A DNA stretch of 64,000 nucleotides from CAVQLX01 sp963811605 (GTDB lineage: Bacteria > Desulfobacterota > Binatia > DP-6): assembly GCA_963811605.1 (NCBI GenBank), contig CAWESA010000008.1:499091-563090 (forward strand), given 5' to 3'. The notes below the pieces were generated by a model. That model did not search any database, was not told the DNA's origin, and was given only the letters and a program-made list of their open reading frames with translations. Position numbers and translations under genes: made by a program. Below are positions 25,661-34,610 of this stretch, piece after piece (the stretch's first letter is position 1; every line of letters begins with the position of its first letter).

Positions 25661-28308
25661 CACTTCTCTCCCCCCCGCGCCGTCTCGGCGACCGCGGCGG
25701 GCGCGGTCTCGTCGTAGTAGGTCACGTCGAACTGCCGCTTCCCGCGCGCTCCGTCCAGCCCCAGGTGCGCCTCGCCCCGGGCGCCGGCGAAGCGCAGGGT
25801 GCCGGCGCCGCGATCGTAGGGATACTCGCGGAACGTCTCGATGGCGATGCGGGCGAGGTCGCGCTGCCAGGAGAGCGCTCCTGCGGGCAGGCGTTCGAGC
25901 AGGCGGTCGAGGGACGGGAAGCTGAGCACGCCTGCACGCTTGAAGTCGAGGTCGGCGCGCGCCTGGTCGACGCGACCGTCGAGCATCTCGACCGCGCCTT
26001 CGAGGTCGACCAGGCCGGTCATCGCGAGGTACGAGCCGGCGGCCGCCGCCGCCAGCGGCGCCAGGTCGAGTTCGGTGCAGGAGGCCCACCCGGTCATCGG
26101 CCCGGGGCGGAAAGGCAGGCTGGCGCCGCCGTTCACGTAGCCCTCGTAGGCGGTGCCGCCGAGCGTTCCGTTGACGCCATTCTCGTCGAAGGTGGCGGAG
26201 AACCACCCGTCGTGGATGCGGTAGTCGCGCCACTGGATCGCGGCGGCCCTGAGCGTGTTGACGACGTTGTCCTCTGCCTGGCCCGGTGGATAGTCGAAGC
26301 GCAGCTCGCCCTCGACGTCGATCAGATCGAGATCGAGACCGGGGAACCGGTAGCTCTGCCGCGGCACCTCCAGGGCCACGGCGAGGCGGAGGGTGGCGAG
26401 GTCGCCGAGGACGACGTCGCGCGCGTCGGTACGGAAGTTGAGCGGCAGCGCGGCACGATCGACCCCCTCGAAGGTGAGGACCAAGCGGCCGAGGTCGACG
26501 TGCAGCCGGCTCACCGTCCAGGGCTCGCCCGGCATGGTCGCGGCCTCCGAACGCGTCGCGTTCATGTACCAGATGAGGTCCTCGCCGAGGTAGATCGTCG
26601 GCGACACGACCGCCAGCGACGTGATGCGCCTGCGCATCAGGTCGGCAAGCGAGAAGTCGACGAAGACGCTGCCCACGTGCACGACCGGGCGGAAGGGATC
26701 GAGCGGCGAGTCGAGCGTGATGTTGGCCACCTCGATGTGCTGCGGGGTGCGGGCTTTGGCCAGTCCTTCGGGGCCGAGTGGCACGTCGGTGAGGCGGCTG
26801 CGGACCAGGAGGGTGAGATCGGGAATCTGCGGCCCGAGATCGGACAGACGGATGCCGAGCTGCGCGAGATCGACCACCGACACCTCCCACGCAGCGCTGC
26901 CGCTGCCGGCCCGTCCCGTCCCCGCCATGCGCTCGCGCAGCCCGCGGTCGAGCACGAGGAGGCCGCGGTCCACCAGCAGCCTCGCGATGCGCCGTCGGAG
27001 CAGGCCCGTGAGCGTGAAGTCGACGCTGCCCGAGTCGACGACCAGGGATGCGGGACGGCTGACGAACCGGACGCGCAGGTCGCGCAGGTTCACGCGGTGC
27101 GGCTGCGCGGCGCGCGCCGCATCCGTGCCCACCTCCCGCAGGTCGAAGGAGAACGCTGCGACGACGCCCGGGACGTCGCCCGCCGGGAGGACGCGGACGG
27201 TCCCGCCGTGCGCCACCACGCGCCCGACGCTCCACGCGATCGCGGGCATCGAGCGCCCGGCGCCCGGTCCGCCCGTGACGTCGGGCGGCCCGGCGGCCGT
27301 GATCGCCGGCGCGACGAGGCGCACCTCCTCGACCCGGCTCGCGCGCAGGCCGGCGATGCTGAACCGTGTGATCGCGACGTCGATGCTGAGGAGCGGTGCC
27401 GCGGCCCCGTCGGGTGTGACGGCGACCTCGCGGAGGGTGACCTCCTGTGGTGTTGCCGCCGCGTCGCCGGTGGTGGTGACGTCGCGCAGATCGGCCGAAA
27501 CCCGAAAGCTGACCCCGGGCAGATCGGCGGAGGGTGTCATCGCGAACCGGCCGCCACGCAGCACGACCCGTCCGATCGTCCAGGGAGGGGTGGCGGGCGA
27601 GCCACCATCCGACACGGCCGGCAGGGCGCCGGTGATGCGGACGTCCGGTGCGATGAGCTGGACCTGCTCGATGCGATGCCGCTCGCCGATGCCGGACAGC
27701 GACGCCGCGACACGGGCTCCGCGCATGGCGAGGACGGGTGGCGCGCCGCCGAACGCGAGGCGCACGTCCTTCACCGCGATGTCGTGCATCCGGTCCTTCT
27801 GGGCAAGGCCGTTGCCGAGATCGTGCACATCGGTGACGAAGCCGAACGACGTGGCCGGAAGGTCGCCGCGCGCCGGCATGCGGAACCGGCCATGCTGCGC
27901 CACCAGTCGCCCGATGCTCCACGTCGAGGTGGTGTCGCCCTCGCCGAACGTCGGCAGCGCGGCGGGAGGCGTGACCAGTGGTCGCTCGAGGAGGACGAGC
28001 TCGACGTGCCCGCGGCGGATCGACGACAGCGCGTAGCGCAGGACCGCGCGCTTGGCGGCCAGGATCTGCTCGCCGTCCGCCGTGCGCACACGAACCCCGC
28101 GCAGCGTGAGCTGGTCGATGCCCTCGAAGCGCGCGCCCTTCACCTCCAGGCGAACGCCTGGCAGCAGCTGCTCCACCACCGCGGGCAACAGCACCGGCAG
28201 CCGCTCGGCGCCGAGCTGCACCGCCAGCCCCGCGATCCCGAGCACCGTGACGAGGTCGCAGCCGATGCGGATGATCGGCCAGACGGCCAGGAGCAATGCT
28301 CGGCCCAC
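25660..28308 (-). CDS. ydbH: YdbH-family AsmA-like envelope protein
   Basis: An 882-aa protein with an N-terminal membrane anchor (LAVWPIIRIGCDLVTVLGIAGLAV) and a long repetitive beta structure built from units such as GVRVRTADG, VRLVAPAITAAGP and LRVRFVSRPASLVVDSG, as in AsmA-like bridge proteins (YdbH, TamB, YhdP). The C-terminus (FREYPYDRGAGTLRFAG) fits the YdbH end domain, and length equals E. coli YdbH (879). These proteins move phospholipids between inner and outer membranes. It is coupled to the YnbE-YdbL fusion. Confidence 0.8.
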   Translation of the reverse strand: MGRALLLAVWPIIRIGCDLVTVLGIAGLAVQLGAERLPVLLPAVVEQLLPGVRLEVKGARFEGIDQLTLRGVRVRTADGEQILAAKRAVLRYALSSIRRGHVELVLLERPLVTPPAALPTFGEGDTTSTWSIGRLVAQHGRFRMPARGDLPATSFGFVTDVHDLGNGLAQKDRMHDIAVKDVRLAFGGAPPVLAMRGARVAASLSGIGERHRIEQVQLIAPDVRITGALPAVSDGGSPATPPWTIGRVVLRGGRFAMTPSADLPGVSFRVSADLRDVTTTGDAAATPQEVTLREVAVTPDGAAAPLLSIDVAITRFSIAGLRASRVEEVRLVAPAITAAGPPDVTGGPGAGRSMPAIAWSVGRVVAHGGTVRVLPAGDVPGVVAAFSFDLREVGTDAARAAQPHRVNLRDLRVRFVSRPASLVVDSGSVDFTLTGLLRRRIARLLVDRGLLVLDRGLRERMAGTGRAGSGSAAWEVSVVDLAQLGIRLSDLGPQIPDLTLLVRSRLTDVPLGPEGLAKARTPQHIEVANITLDSPLDPFRPVVHVGSVFVDFSLADLMRRRITSLAVVSPTIYLGEDLIWYMNATRSEAATMPGEPWTVSRLHVDLGRLVLTFEGVDRAALPLNFRTDARDVVLGDLATLRLAVALEVPRQSYRFPGLDLDLIDVEGELRFDYPPGQAEDNVVNTLRAAAIQWRDYRIHDGWFSATFDENGVNGTLGGTAYEGYVNGGASLPFRPGPMTGWASCTELDLAPLAAAAAGSYLAMTGLVDLEGAVEMLDGRVDQARADLDFKRAGVLSFPSLDRLLERLPAGALSWQRDLARIAIETFREYPYDRGAGTLRFAGARGEAHLGLDGARGKRQFDVTYYDETAPAAVAETARGGEK

Positions 28309-28349
28309 CGGCGGAGTCTACCGGGGCGGACGTTCTCCGCGAAGATGCT

Positions 28350-28817
28350 TCAGCGCAGCAGGTTCTTCAGCAGCTGGCCCGCCACGTCGCCCATCTGGCT
28401 CTGCTGCGGCACCTGGCCCTTCGGCGTGAGCTGATCGATCAGCTGGGGCAGGATCTGCGCCAGGATCGATCCGCCCTGCTGCGGCGGCATGCCGGCCTGC
28501 CGGGACATCTCCGTGACCTCGGTCGGGAACATGCGCTCCAGCGACGAGGGATCGATCGGACGATTCTGGCCAGTGCCGACCCAGGAGTTGATGACGTCGC
28601 CGAGTCCGGCCTCCTGGAAGCGCTTGATCAGCCCGTCCAGCCCGCCGGTGCGGGGATCGCTCAGCATGGCGACGACGGCCTGCAGCAGGCTGCCCAGCTG
28701 GTTCTGGTTGATCGGTGATCCCCCCGGCATCCGCCCCTGCCCGGGCGCCTGGGCCTGACCCGGCGCCTGACCCTGGCCCTGCAGCATGCCGGCGATGAGC
28801 TGTTCGAGAAGTCCCAT
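28350..28817 (-). CDS. YidB-like DUF937 protein
   Basis: A 155-aa cytosolic protein starting MGLLEQLIAGMLQG, with a Gln/Pro/Gly-rich spacer, LGSLLQAVVAMLSD, GLIKRFQEAGLGDVINSWVG and a C-terminal LLKNLLR helix. The GLGDVxxSWVGxGxNxPI motif is diagnostic of YidB/DUF937. Function is uncharacterised. An ACGGAGG ribosome site precedes the ATG. It lies 41 bp upstream of the YdbH gene in the same direction. Confidence 0.82.
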   Translation of the reverse strand: MGLLEQLIAGMLQGQGQAPGQAQAPGQGRMPGGSPINQNQLGSLLQAVVAMLSDPRTGGLDGLIKRFQEAGLGDVINSWVGTGQNRPIDPSSLERMFPTEVTEMSRQAGMPPQQGGSILAQILPQLIDQLTPKGQVPQQSQMGDVAGQLLKNLLR

Positions 28818-28839
28818 GTCCGCCTCCGTTCGTGGATGA

Positions 28840-29015
28840 CACGTCGGCGGTAGTCTCGGCGGGCGGTTCTTTCAACCCGGGCGGATTCGCCCGGCTGGCT
28901 GGCCGGCACGCTCATCGGCATCCCGCTCGCCCTCGTCGTCCTGTTCGCCGCCGGTTTCTGGTCGGGCATGGCCGGCTCGCGCTGGCGGACGGGAAGCCGA
29001 TGTACGCGGCGAATC
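28840..29015 (+). other. Intergenic stretch with a decayed hydrophobic segment
   Basis: Between the YidB-like start and the sthA end, one + frame reads GTLIGIPLALVVLFAAGFW, a plausible membrane helix, but it has no start or continuation. It could be a gene remnant or chance. No promoter or repeat was recognised. Confidence 0.2.
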
Positions 29016-29021
29016 CGCGCT

Positions 29022-30413
29022 TCAGCGCGCCAGCTTGTTGGCCGCGTCGAGCGCGGCGACCTTGTAGCATTCGGCGAGCGTCGGATAGTTGAAGACGGTC
29101 TCGAGGAAGTAGTCGAGGTCGCCGCCCAGCCCGAGGACGGCCTGACCGATGTGGATCAGCTCCGTCGCCCCGCTGCCGATGGTGTGCACGCCGAGCAGCC
29201 GCCGGCCCTCGCGATGGAAGAGCATCTTGAAGAAGCCGCTGTCGTCGCCCAGGATCTGGCCGCGCGCGATCTCCCCATAGCGCGCCACGCCGCTCTCGTA
29301 CGGCACCTTCTCCCTGGTCAGGTCGTGCTCCGTCCGGCCCACCATCGAGATTTCCGGGATGGAGTAGATGCCGATGGGAAAATGCTGCGCCATGCGACCG
29401 GCGGGGACGCCGAAGGCGTGGCAAGCGGCCAGGCGACCCTGCTCGCTGGAGGTGGCGGCGAGGCTCGGGTAGCCGATCACGTCGCCCGCCGCGAAGATGT
29501 GCGGCACCCCCGTGCGGAAGTTCTCGTCGACCTTCAGGCGGCCGCGCTCGTCCGCGTCGAGGCCGGCGGCGCCCAGATCGAGCGCCTTGGTGGCGCCGAT
29601 GCGGCCGGCGGAGAAGACCACCGCGTCGGCGACGATCCGCTTGCCCGACTCGAGGAGCAGCACGGCCCTCCTCGGCGTGCCCTCCGTCACCTCCAGCCGC
29701 TCGACCGTCTCGCCCAGACGGAAGATGACACCGCGCTTGCGCATCTGGTGCACCAGCTCGTCGACGATCTCGTGGTCGACGAACTCGAGGAAGTGCTCGC
29801 GCTTCTCGACCAGCGTGACGTTCACGCCGAGCATCGAGAACATCGACGCATACTCGAGCCCGATGACGCCCGCCCCGACGACGGCGAGGGTGCGCGGCAG
29901 CGCCTTCATCGCCAGCAGGTCGTCGCTGGTGAGGACGACCTCGCCGTCCGCGGCGGCGCCCGGCGGCGGCGCGGGCTGCGTCCCGACCGCCACCAGGATG
30001 TGCTCGGCGGTGATCGTGTGGTGGCTGTTCTGGAACTCGACGACGAGGGTGTGCGGGTCCTGAAATCGGCCGCGGCCCCAGATGACGGTGACGTCGTTGC
30101 GCTCGAGCTGGCGATGGATGACGTCACACTCGCGTCCCGTGACCTCGTTCACGCGGGCGAGGAGCTGGTCGATCGTCGGCCGGGACGCCTGCATCGGCCG
30201 CCCGCCGGGCTCCGACACGCGCGCGGAACGCGTGAGCGCGAGCACGGCTTCGCGGAACGTCTTGCTGGGGATGGTGCCCGTATCGACGCAGACGCCGCCG
30301 AGCATGCGGCCCTTCTCCACGATGGCCGATCGATAGCCCAGCTTCGCGGCCTGCACCGCGGCGCGCTGACCGGCCGGACCGCTTCCCAGGCAGACAAGAT
30401 CGAAGTCGTACAC
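29022..30413 (-). CDS. sthA: Soluble pyridine nucleotide transhydrogenase
   Basis: A 463-aa flavoprotein of the disulfide-reductase family that balances NADH and NADPH in the cytosol. FAD motif LGSGPAGQRAAVQAAKLG is at residue 9. The active-site region reads GGVCVDTGTIPSK, where the second redox Cys is Thr, the SthA signature that separates it from lipoamide dehydrogenase. NAD motif VVGAGVIGLEYASMFSMLG is near residue 180, and FAAGDVIGYPSLA closes the FAD site. The start gives the usual MYDFDLVCLG. Stand-alone gene. Confidence 0.93.
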   Translation of the reverse strand: MYDFDLVCLGSGPAGQRAAVQAAKLGYRSAIVEKGRMLGGVCVDTGTIPSKTFREAVLALTRSARVSEPGGRPMQASRPTIDQLLARVNEVTGRECDVIHRQLERNDVTVIWGRGRFQDPHTLVVEFQNSHHTITAEHILVAVGTQPAPPPGAAADGEVVLTSDDLLAMKALPRTLAVVGAGVIGLEYASMFSMLGVNVTLVEKREHFLEFVDHEIVDELVHQMRKRGVIFRLGETVERLEVTEGTPRRAVLLLESGKRIVADAVVFSAGRIGATKALDLGAAGLDADERGRLKVDENFRTGVPHIFAAGDVIGYPSLAATSSEQGRLAACHAFGVPAGRMAQHFPIGIYSIPEISMVGRTEHDLTREKVPYESGVARYGEIARGQILGDDSGFFKMLFHREGRRLLGVHTIGSGATELIHIGQAVLGLGGDLDYFLETVFNYPTLAECYKVAALDAANKLAR

Positions 30414-30588
30414 CGCCGAAGACCCCTCGTCCCCCTCCGGAGACCGAAGTCGATGTCCAGCTATCGGAAGGACCGGGCAGCGGCAAGAGACGGTGTGATC
30501 ACGGCTGTCGCGTCGCAGGGTGGCTCGTCACGGCGCTCACCCGATGCGCGCTTGCGCCCGCGTCGAAAGCCTGCGGGAATCCGACGCC

Positions 30589-30780
30589 ATGCGGATTGGC
30601 CTGCAGGCGATCGGGATCGGGCCCGGTGCCCGGACCGCCGTCCTGGGCGAGACGGCCCGGACGGCCGACGCCGCCGGGTTCGCGACCCTCTGGATGGGGG
30701 AGCACGTCGTCCGGCTCGACCGGGCGGCGTCGCGCTGTCCGTACGCGGTGGAGAGGTGGACAGGGTGGCCGGCCGGGTGA
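30589..30780 (+). pseudogene. N-terminal fragment of an LLM-class F420/flavin oxidoreductase
   Basis: A frame of 63 residues begins MRIGLQAIGIGPGAR, continues ADAAGFATLWMGEHVV and RAASRCPYA, then loses similarity and stops. This is the first 50-55 residues of luciferase-like (LLM-class) monooxygenases of about 290 aa, including the beta-strand 1 and WxGEH blocks. The rest of the TIM barrel is absent, and the following sequence before the DUF6489 gene does not encode it in any frame. I take it as a truncated relic. Confidence 0.6.
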
Positions 30781-30843
30781 GCCGGAAGGCGGACCGGTGG
30801 ATCGCGCCCGCCGCGGGGCTCGCATGAGAGGGGAGTGCATCGC

Positions 30844-31098
30844 ATGAAGGTGAGCTTCGAGTTCGACATCACGCCCCGGGAGGTCCGCCAGGTGCTCGGT
30901 CTTCCCGACGTCGAGCAGCTGCAGGCCGATGTGATCGCCGCCATCCGCGAGCGCATGGCGACAGGGGTCGATGGCTTCGATCCCCTGTCGCTGATGCGCT
31001 CGCTCTTCGCGGCGGCGCAGGGCTTTCCGGGCTTCGACACGGTGCAGAAGCTGGTGCGACGGGCGGCCGAGCGAGGCGGGGGCGAGAAGGCGCCGTAA
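30844..31098 (+). CDS. DUF6489-like small protein
   Basis: An 84-aa protein, MKVSFEFDITPREVRQVLGL at the start and LMRSLFAAAQGFPGFD later, with a basic C-terminal helix. This fits the small cytosolic DUF6489 family of unknown function often found near phasin-like or acyl-CoA genes. The ATG at 30844 has an AGGGGAG site ten bases upstream. The GTG at 30835 would place that site too close. Confidence 0.74.
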   Translation: MKVSFEFDITPREVRQVLGLPDVEQLQADVIAAIRERMATGVDGFDPLSLMRSLFAAAQGFPGFDTVQKLVRRAAERGGGEKAP

Positions 31099-31103
31099 GG
31101 CGC

Positions 31104-31580
31104 TCAGGCGGCGTCGACCGAGAAGGTCGTGAGCCGTTCGAAGTCGCGTCGCAGCGCGGGCTCGGGGCGGCCGAGGCCGTGCACGTGGCCGACGAAGAGC
31201 GCGATCAGCCGCGCGTACCACGGGTGCGCGGCCACGAACCGCAGCATCGCCTCCGCACCCTCCGGCCCGGTGACGTCGCGCACACCGGCCTCGAAGCGGC
31301 GCGCGCCGACCCGGGCGCGCGCGCGCGCGTCCCGGCGGACGTTGCGGACCCAGTCGGCGGCATCCCCGTAGGCGGGCTGGACGTAGTAGCGGTCGGCCTC
31401 GGCGTCGTGATGCAGGATGTCCAGCGCGACGGCGTGCGGACGGCCCGTGCGCCGGCCGACGGTTTCGAGGACGATCCAGTCGACGCCGAGCACGCGCTGT
31501 GCGAGGGCGGGGAGGCCCGATCCTTCCAGCACGAGAGGGAGACGGTAGAGGAAGCGACGCAGCGTGTCGGGTCCGGTCAT
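31104..31580 (-). CDS. Deazaflavin-dependent nitroreductase (DDN family)
   Basis: A 158-aa protein of the split-barrel DDN family, with IVLETVGRRTGRPHAVALDI followed by DRYYVQPAYGDAADWVRNVR, the pattern that binds F420 or a related flavin. It ends with WYARLIALFVGHVHGLG. Together with the LLM fragment nearby it hints at F420 use, but heme- or FMN-binding relatives exist. Its ATG overlaps the stop of the cyclotransferase-like gene upstream (ATGA). Confidence 0.85.
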   Translation of the reverse strand: MTGPDTLRRFLYRLPLVLEGSGLPALAQRVLGVDWIVLETVGRRTGRPHAVALDILHHDAEADRYYVQPAYGDAADWVRNVRRDARARARVGARRFEAGVRDVTGPEGAEAMLRFVAAHPWYARLIALFVGHVHGLGRPEPALRRDFERLTTFSVDAA

Positions 31581-32233
31581 GGGTGGCGCCAGCGTCCGGA
31601 GTGGATGGGACGGGCGGTGCCGACGTCGCCCGTGTAGAGGTAGGTCCAGGCGAGCGAGGTCGCGCCGTCCGCGCACGTCACGCGCACCAGGCGCCGGGCA
31701 TAGAGCGAGCCCGCCACGCCGAAGCCGCGGAAGTCCTCGATGGCGTCGAGACGGGCGATGGCGGCCGCGAGGGCCCTGCCCGGAATGCGTACCAGCTCCC
31801 CGTGCACGGCGCCCGGCGCGTTCCCGGCGTCGAGCACGAGCCCCGGATACTCGCCGAGATCGACCAGGCGGCCGGGGCAGGTCGCCGGAAGGACCGAGTC
31901 GGGGGTGTGGCGGCGGATCGCGTCCTGCCGCGGCTCTCCCCGCAGCAGCGTGCCGTAGACGAAGAACGACGCGATGGCCGCGCCCGCGGCGGCCGCATCC
32001 GGCGGAAGCCGGAGGCGGGCCGCGACGGCCGTGCCGTCGGGCCGGAGGACGTCGACGTCGAGCAGCGGGATCTCGCCCGCAGCGGCCTCGACCAGTGTCC
32101 CGGCGATGACGTGCCCGGGCCGTCGAACCAGACCGCCGGTGGGCGTGAGGGCGCGATCGGGGAGGAAGGCCGTGCGCGAGGGGACAGAACCGCCCGGCGA
32201 CGGCACGCAGACGAAGTGCGGCGCGCGTGTCAC
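31577..32233 (-). CDS. Gamma-glutamylcyclotransferase-like protein
   Basis: A 218-aa protein whose C-terminal half carries the AIG2/GGCT signature FFVYGTLLRGEPRQ, then LGEYPGLVLDAG, VHGELVRIP, LDAIEDF and TYLYTGD. The N-terminal 80 residues (FVCVPSPGGSVPSRTAFLP) are less typical. The start is the GTG at 2233-equivalent position 32233, behind GAGGGCG. The family cleaves gamma-glutamyl-amine bonds to 5-oxoproline. It is coupled to the DDN gene downstream. Confidence 0.74.
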   Translation of the reverse strand: MTRAPHFVCVPSPGGSVPSRTAFLPDRALTPTGGLVRRPGHVIAGTLVEAAAGEIPLLDVDVLRPDGTAVAARLRLPPDAAAAGAAIASFFVYGTLLRGEPRQDAIRRHTPDSVLPATCPGRLVDLGEYPGLVLDAGNAPGAVHGELVRIPGRALAAAIARLDAIEDFRGFGVAGSLYARRLVRVTCADGATSLAWTYLYTGDVGTARPIHSGRWRHP

Positions 32234-32508
32234 GGCGAAACGCCCTCGAGCTCGCGACCTCCGAGCGACCTGGACATCCGTCCCTCGTACGGCACGCGAC
32301 GGCGACGGAACGCCCGGCGATCCGCCGTGGCGGACGGGGCGCGTCCGCCCGCCCCGACAGCGGTGGCGGGATCCGTGCGGCGCCCGGGCCAAGAAGCCCG
32401 CGCCGCATGGCGTTTCTCGTCCCGCGCGCGGCGCGGAAGCGACCTTGCTCTTCCTCTCGACGAATACCCGGCCCGCACGACGCGGGTCGGAAACCAACGG
32501 GAGGCGAC

Positions 32509-32859
32509 ATGAACATCCATCACAGGGCCATCAAGGCAACCCTCGCGGGTCTGCTGCTGGCCACCACCTTCGGGGCGTCGAGCGCCCTGGCGAACGTGCG
32601 CAACCGGGGCTGCGTCTCGGCGTGCCGGCAGATGCGTCACGCGTGCGTGCTCGAGTGTACGGCCGAGGCCAACTGCGGCATGCACTACAAGCTCTTCCGC
32701 GCGCAGTGCGTCGCGGACACGCTGCCGGGCGACGACCGGCAGGTCTGCTTCCACGACGCGGGCAGCGACCGCTTCGGCTGCCAGACCAACGTGAAGAGCT
32801 GCAAGGCGGAGTGCGTGCAGGAGTTCGACTCCTGCCGGGATACCTGCGGCGTGCGGTGA
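32509..32859 (+). CDS. Small secreted Cys-rich protein
   Basis: A 116-aa protein with a signal peptide (KATLAGLLLATTFGASSALA). The mature part has ten or more Cys, mostly in CxxxCRxxxxxC and CKAECVQEFDSCRDTC patterns, suggesting a disulfide-stabilised fold in the periplasm or outside. The start ATG follows GGGAGG. No family recognised. Monocistronic, followed by a strong hairpin. Confidence 0.75.
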   Translation: MNIHHRAIKATLAGLLLATTFGASSALANVRNRGCVSACRQMRHACVLECTAEANCGMHYKLFRAQCVADTLPGDDRQVCFHDAGSDRFGCQTNVKSCKAECVQEFDSCRDTCGVR

Positions 32860-32876
32860 CCCGCGGGCCGCGATCC

Positions 32877-32911
32877 GGGCCGCCCCGCGGATGCATGTCG
32901 CGGGGCGGCCC
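32877..32911. terminator. Strong hairpin between convergent genes
   Basis: A 13-bp perfect inverted repeat (GGGCCGCCCCGCG at 32877-32889, CGCGGGGCGGCCC at 32899-32911, loop of 9) sits in the 64-bp gap between the Cys-rich gene and the convergent sigma-54 activator. It could stop transcription from either side. No U-tract. Confidence 0.68.
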
Positions 32912-32923
32912 CGGGGCCGCGAC

Positions 32924-34498
32924 TCACCTGCGCTCGATCTTGATGTCGTGGACCTTGATCAGGTCGTAGAGATACGCGCGCGCGACGTCGAGCCGGCGCG
33001 CGGCCTCCGACACGTTCCCTTCCGTGCTGGCGAGCGCATCCCGGATGAGCTTGCCCTGGAACTCGCGCATGGCGTCCTGGTAGGTCGAGGGCCGATCCGG
33101 CGCCGCGGCGCAGCCCGACCGGCTCGGGAAGATGTGCCGGCGCTCCACCTGCATCACGCCCTCGTACCTGGCGCGGTCCACGCCATTGTCGATGCGGTGG
33201 AAGAGCTCGCGCACGTTCCCGGGCCATTTCGTGGTCTCGATGGCGCGGAGCGCGTCGCGCGACAGCTCGCGCGGCGCGAGCCCGAGGGCGCGCCAGGCCT
33301 CGGCGCAGAAGTGCTCCGCGAGGTGCCGGATGTCCTTGCCGCGCTCCTCGAGCGACGGCAGGCGGATGGTGATGACGTCGAGACGGAAGAGCAGATCCTG
33401 CCGGAACCGTCCCTCGTCCGCGGCGCGCTGCAGATCGACATGGCTGCCGGCGATGAAGCGCACGTCGGCCTGGACGGGAGTGGTCTGGTTCAGGGGATAG
33501 TACTGCTTCGACTGCAGCAGCTGCAGCAGTGCCGCCTGGCCGTCGAGCCCCATGCTGTCGATGTCGTCGAGGAAGAGCGTGCCGTGCTCGGCGGCGGCGA
33601 CGAACCCGGGCTTGTCGCGATCGGCGCCGGTGAAGGCGCCGCGCTTGTAGCCGAAGAGCAGATTCTCGACCAGGTTGTCGGTGAGCGTCTTGCAGCTCAC
33701 CTCCACGAACGGGTGCTTCGCACGCGGGCTGTTGTCGTGGATGACGCGCGCGATCTGGGTCTTCCCGGTGCCGCTCTGTCCGGTCAGCAGCACCGTCTTC
33801 GAGGACGGCGCGGCGATGGCGACCTCGCGGAACACCGCCGCCATCGCCTCGCCGCGTCCGACGACGCTGTCGAGCTTGAGCTGCGCGCGGAACGCGCGCG
33901 TGGGGTCGTCGCCGTCGTCGAGCCGCTCCTGCAGCAGCAGCCGGTCGACCACCGGCGCCAGGTGGCGCGCCACGAGCTCGACGCAGTCGCGATCCTGGGG
34001 GGAGAAGGAGCCGCCCGACGCGCGTCCCGCCAGGTAGAGCACGCCGCGCGGCGGATCGCTGCCGATGGGAGCGCACAGGACGGCGTCGATGCGCGCGCTG
34101 CGCACGCTGCCGAGATCCTTGAAGCGCGGGTCGTCGAGCGCCGACGCCGTGCAGATGGTCTCGCCGGTGGCGAGGGCCTCGGCGATGATGCCGCGCGAAC
34201 GCGTGGCGCGCACGTCCGCGAGCTGATCCGAGGAGAGCGCGTGCGCGATCGACCAGCGCGGCTGGTCGGGCGCATCGTCGTCGTGCTGCAGCTCGATGTA
34301 GCCCTGGCGCGCCCGCGTGACCTCGACCAGCAGCGCGAGCGCCTGGCGGAGGAAGGGCGGTAGATCGTGCTGCTGCCCGAGCTCGAGGAGGCGCTGGTAG
34401 AGATCGCGCTCTCGCCGGATGCTGCCGCCGTCGACGGCGCAGCCGCTGGTGCTGGGAATGCCTTCGATACCCGACATGCCGTTCAGTTGGTCAGACAT
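32924..34498 (-). CDS. Sigma-54-dependent transcriptional activator (GAF-AAA-Fis)
   Basis: A 524-aa enhancer-binding protein. Residues 35-190 form a GAF-like sensor. The AAA+ domain has Walker A GQSGTGKT (240-247), the sigma-54 contact loop GAFTGA (287-292) and Walker B LFLDDID (308-314). The C-terminal residues 480-524 are a Fis-type HTH (NVSEAARRLDVARAYLYDL). Walker A and B and GAFTGA are intact, so it should be active on sigma-54. I prefer the ATG at 34498, six bases after AAGGAG, to the ATG at 34504, which abuts it. It is divergent from rpoN across about 310 bp, implying joint or mutual control. Confidence 0.92.
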   Translation of the reverse strand: MSDQLNGMSGIEGIPSTSGCAVDGGSIRRERDLYQRLLELGQQHDLPPFLRQALALLVEVTRARQGYIELQHDDDAPDQPRWSIAHALSSDQLADVRATRSRGIIAEALATGETICTASALDDPRFKDLGSVRSARIDAVLCAPIGSDPPRGVLYLAGRASGGSFSPQDRDCVELVARHLAPVVDRLLLQERLDDGDDPTRAFRAQLKLDSVVGRGEAMAAVFREVAIAAPSSKTVLLTGQSGTGKTQIARVIHDNSPRAKHPFVEVSCKTLTDNLVENLLFGYKRGAFTGADRDKPGFVAAAEHGTLFLDDIDSMGLDGQAALLQLLQSKQYYPLNQTTPVQADVRFIAGSHVDLQRAADEGRFRQDLLFRLDVITIRLPSLEERGKDIRHLAEHFCAEAWRALGLAPRELSRDALRAIETTKWPGNVRELFHRIDNGVDRARYEGVMQVERRHIFPSRSGCAAAPDRPSTYQDAMREFQGKLIRDALASTEGNVSEAARRLDVARAYLYDLIKVHDIKIERR

Positions 34499-34528
34499 AG
34501 ACATCTCCTTCCCTCTTGCTTGCGTGCG

Positions 34529-34547
34529 GGCCTGAGTACAGCAGGCC
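34529..34547. promoter_or_regulatory. Inverted repeat upstream of the rpoN promoter candidate
   Basis: GGCCTG and CAGGCC arms separated by seven bases lie about 80-90 bp before the predicted rpoN transcription start, where sigma-54 activators usually bind. A single copy only, so the assignment is weak. Confidence 0.3.
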
Positions 34548-34594
34548 ACGGAGCTCGAGGCAATAGGACGTTGGTACGAGGAGATCGATTGCGC

Positions 34595-34610
34595 TGGCCC
34601 GCCGGTTGCT
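34595..34610 (+). promoter_or_regulatory. Sigma-54 promoter candidate for rpoN
   Basis: TGGCCCG, four bases, TTGCT: GG and GC are exactly ten bases apart, and only one base of the conserved TGGCACG-N4-TTGCW blocks differs. It points to rpoN (ATG 200 bp downstream). The rest of the 310-bp gap holds no gene I can see. One such match can occur by chance in GC-rich DNA. Confidence 0.45.
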
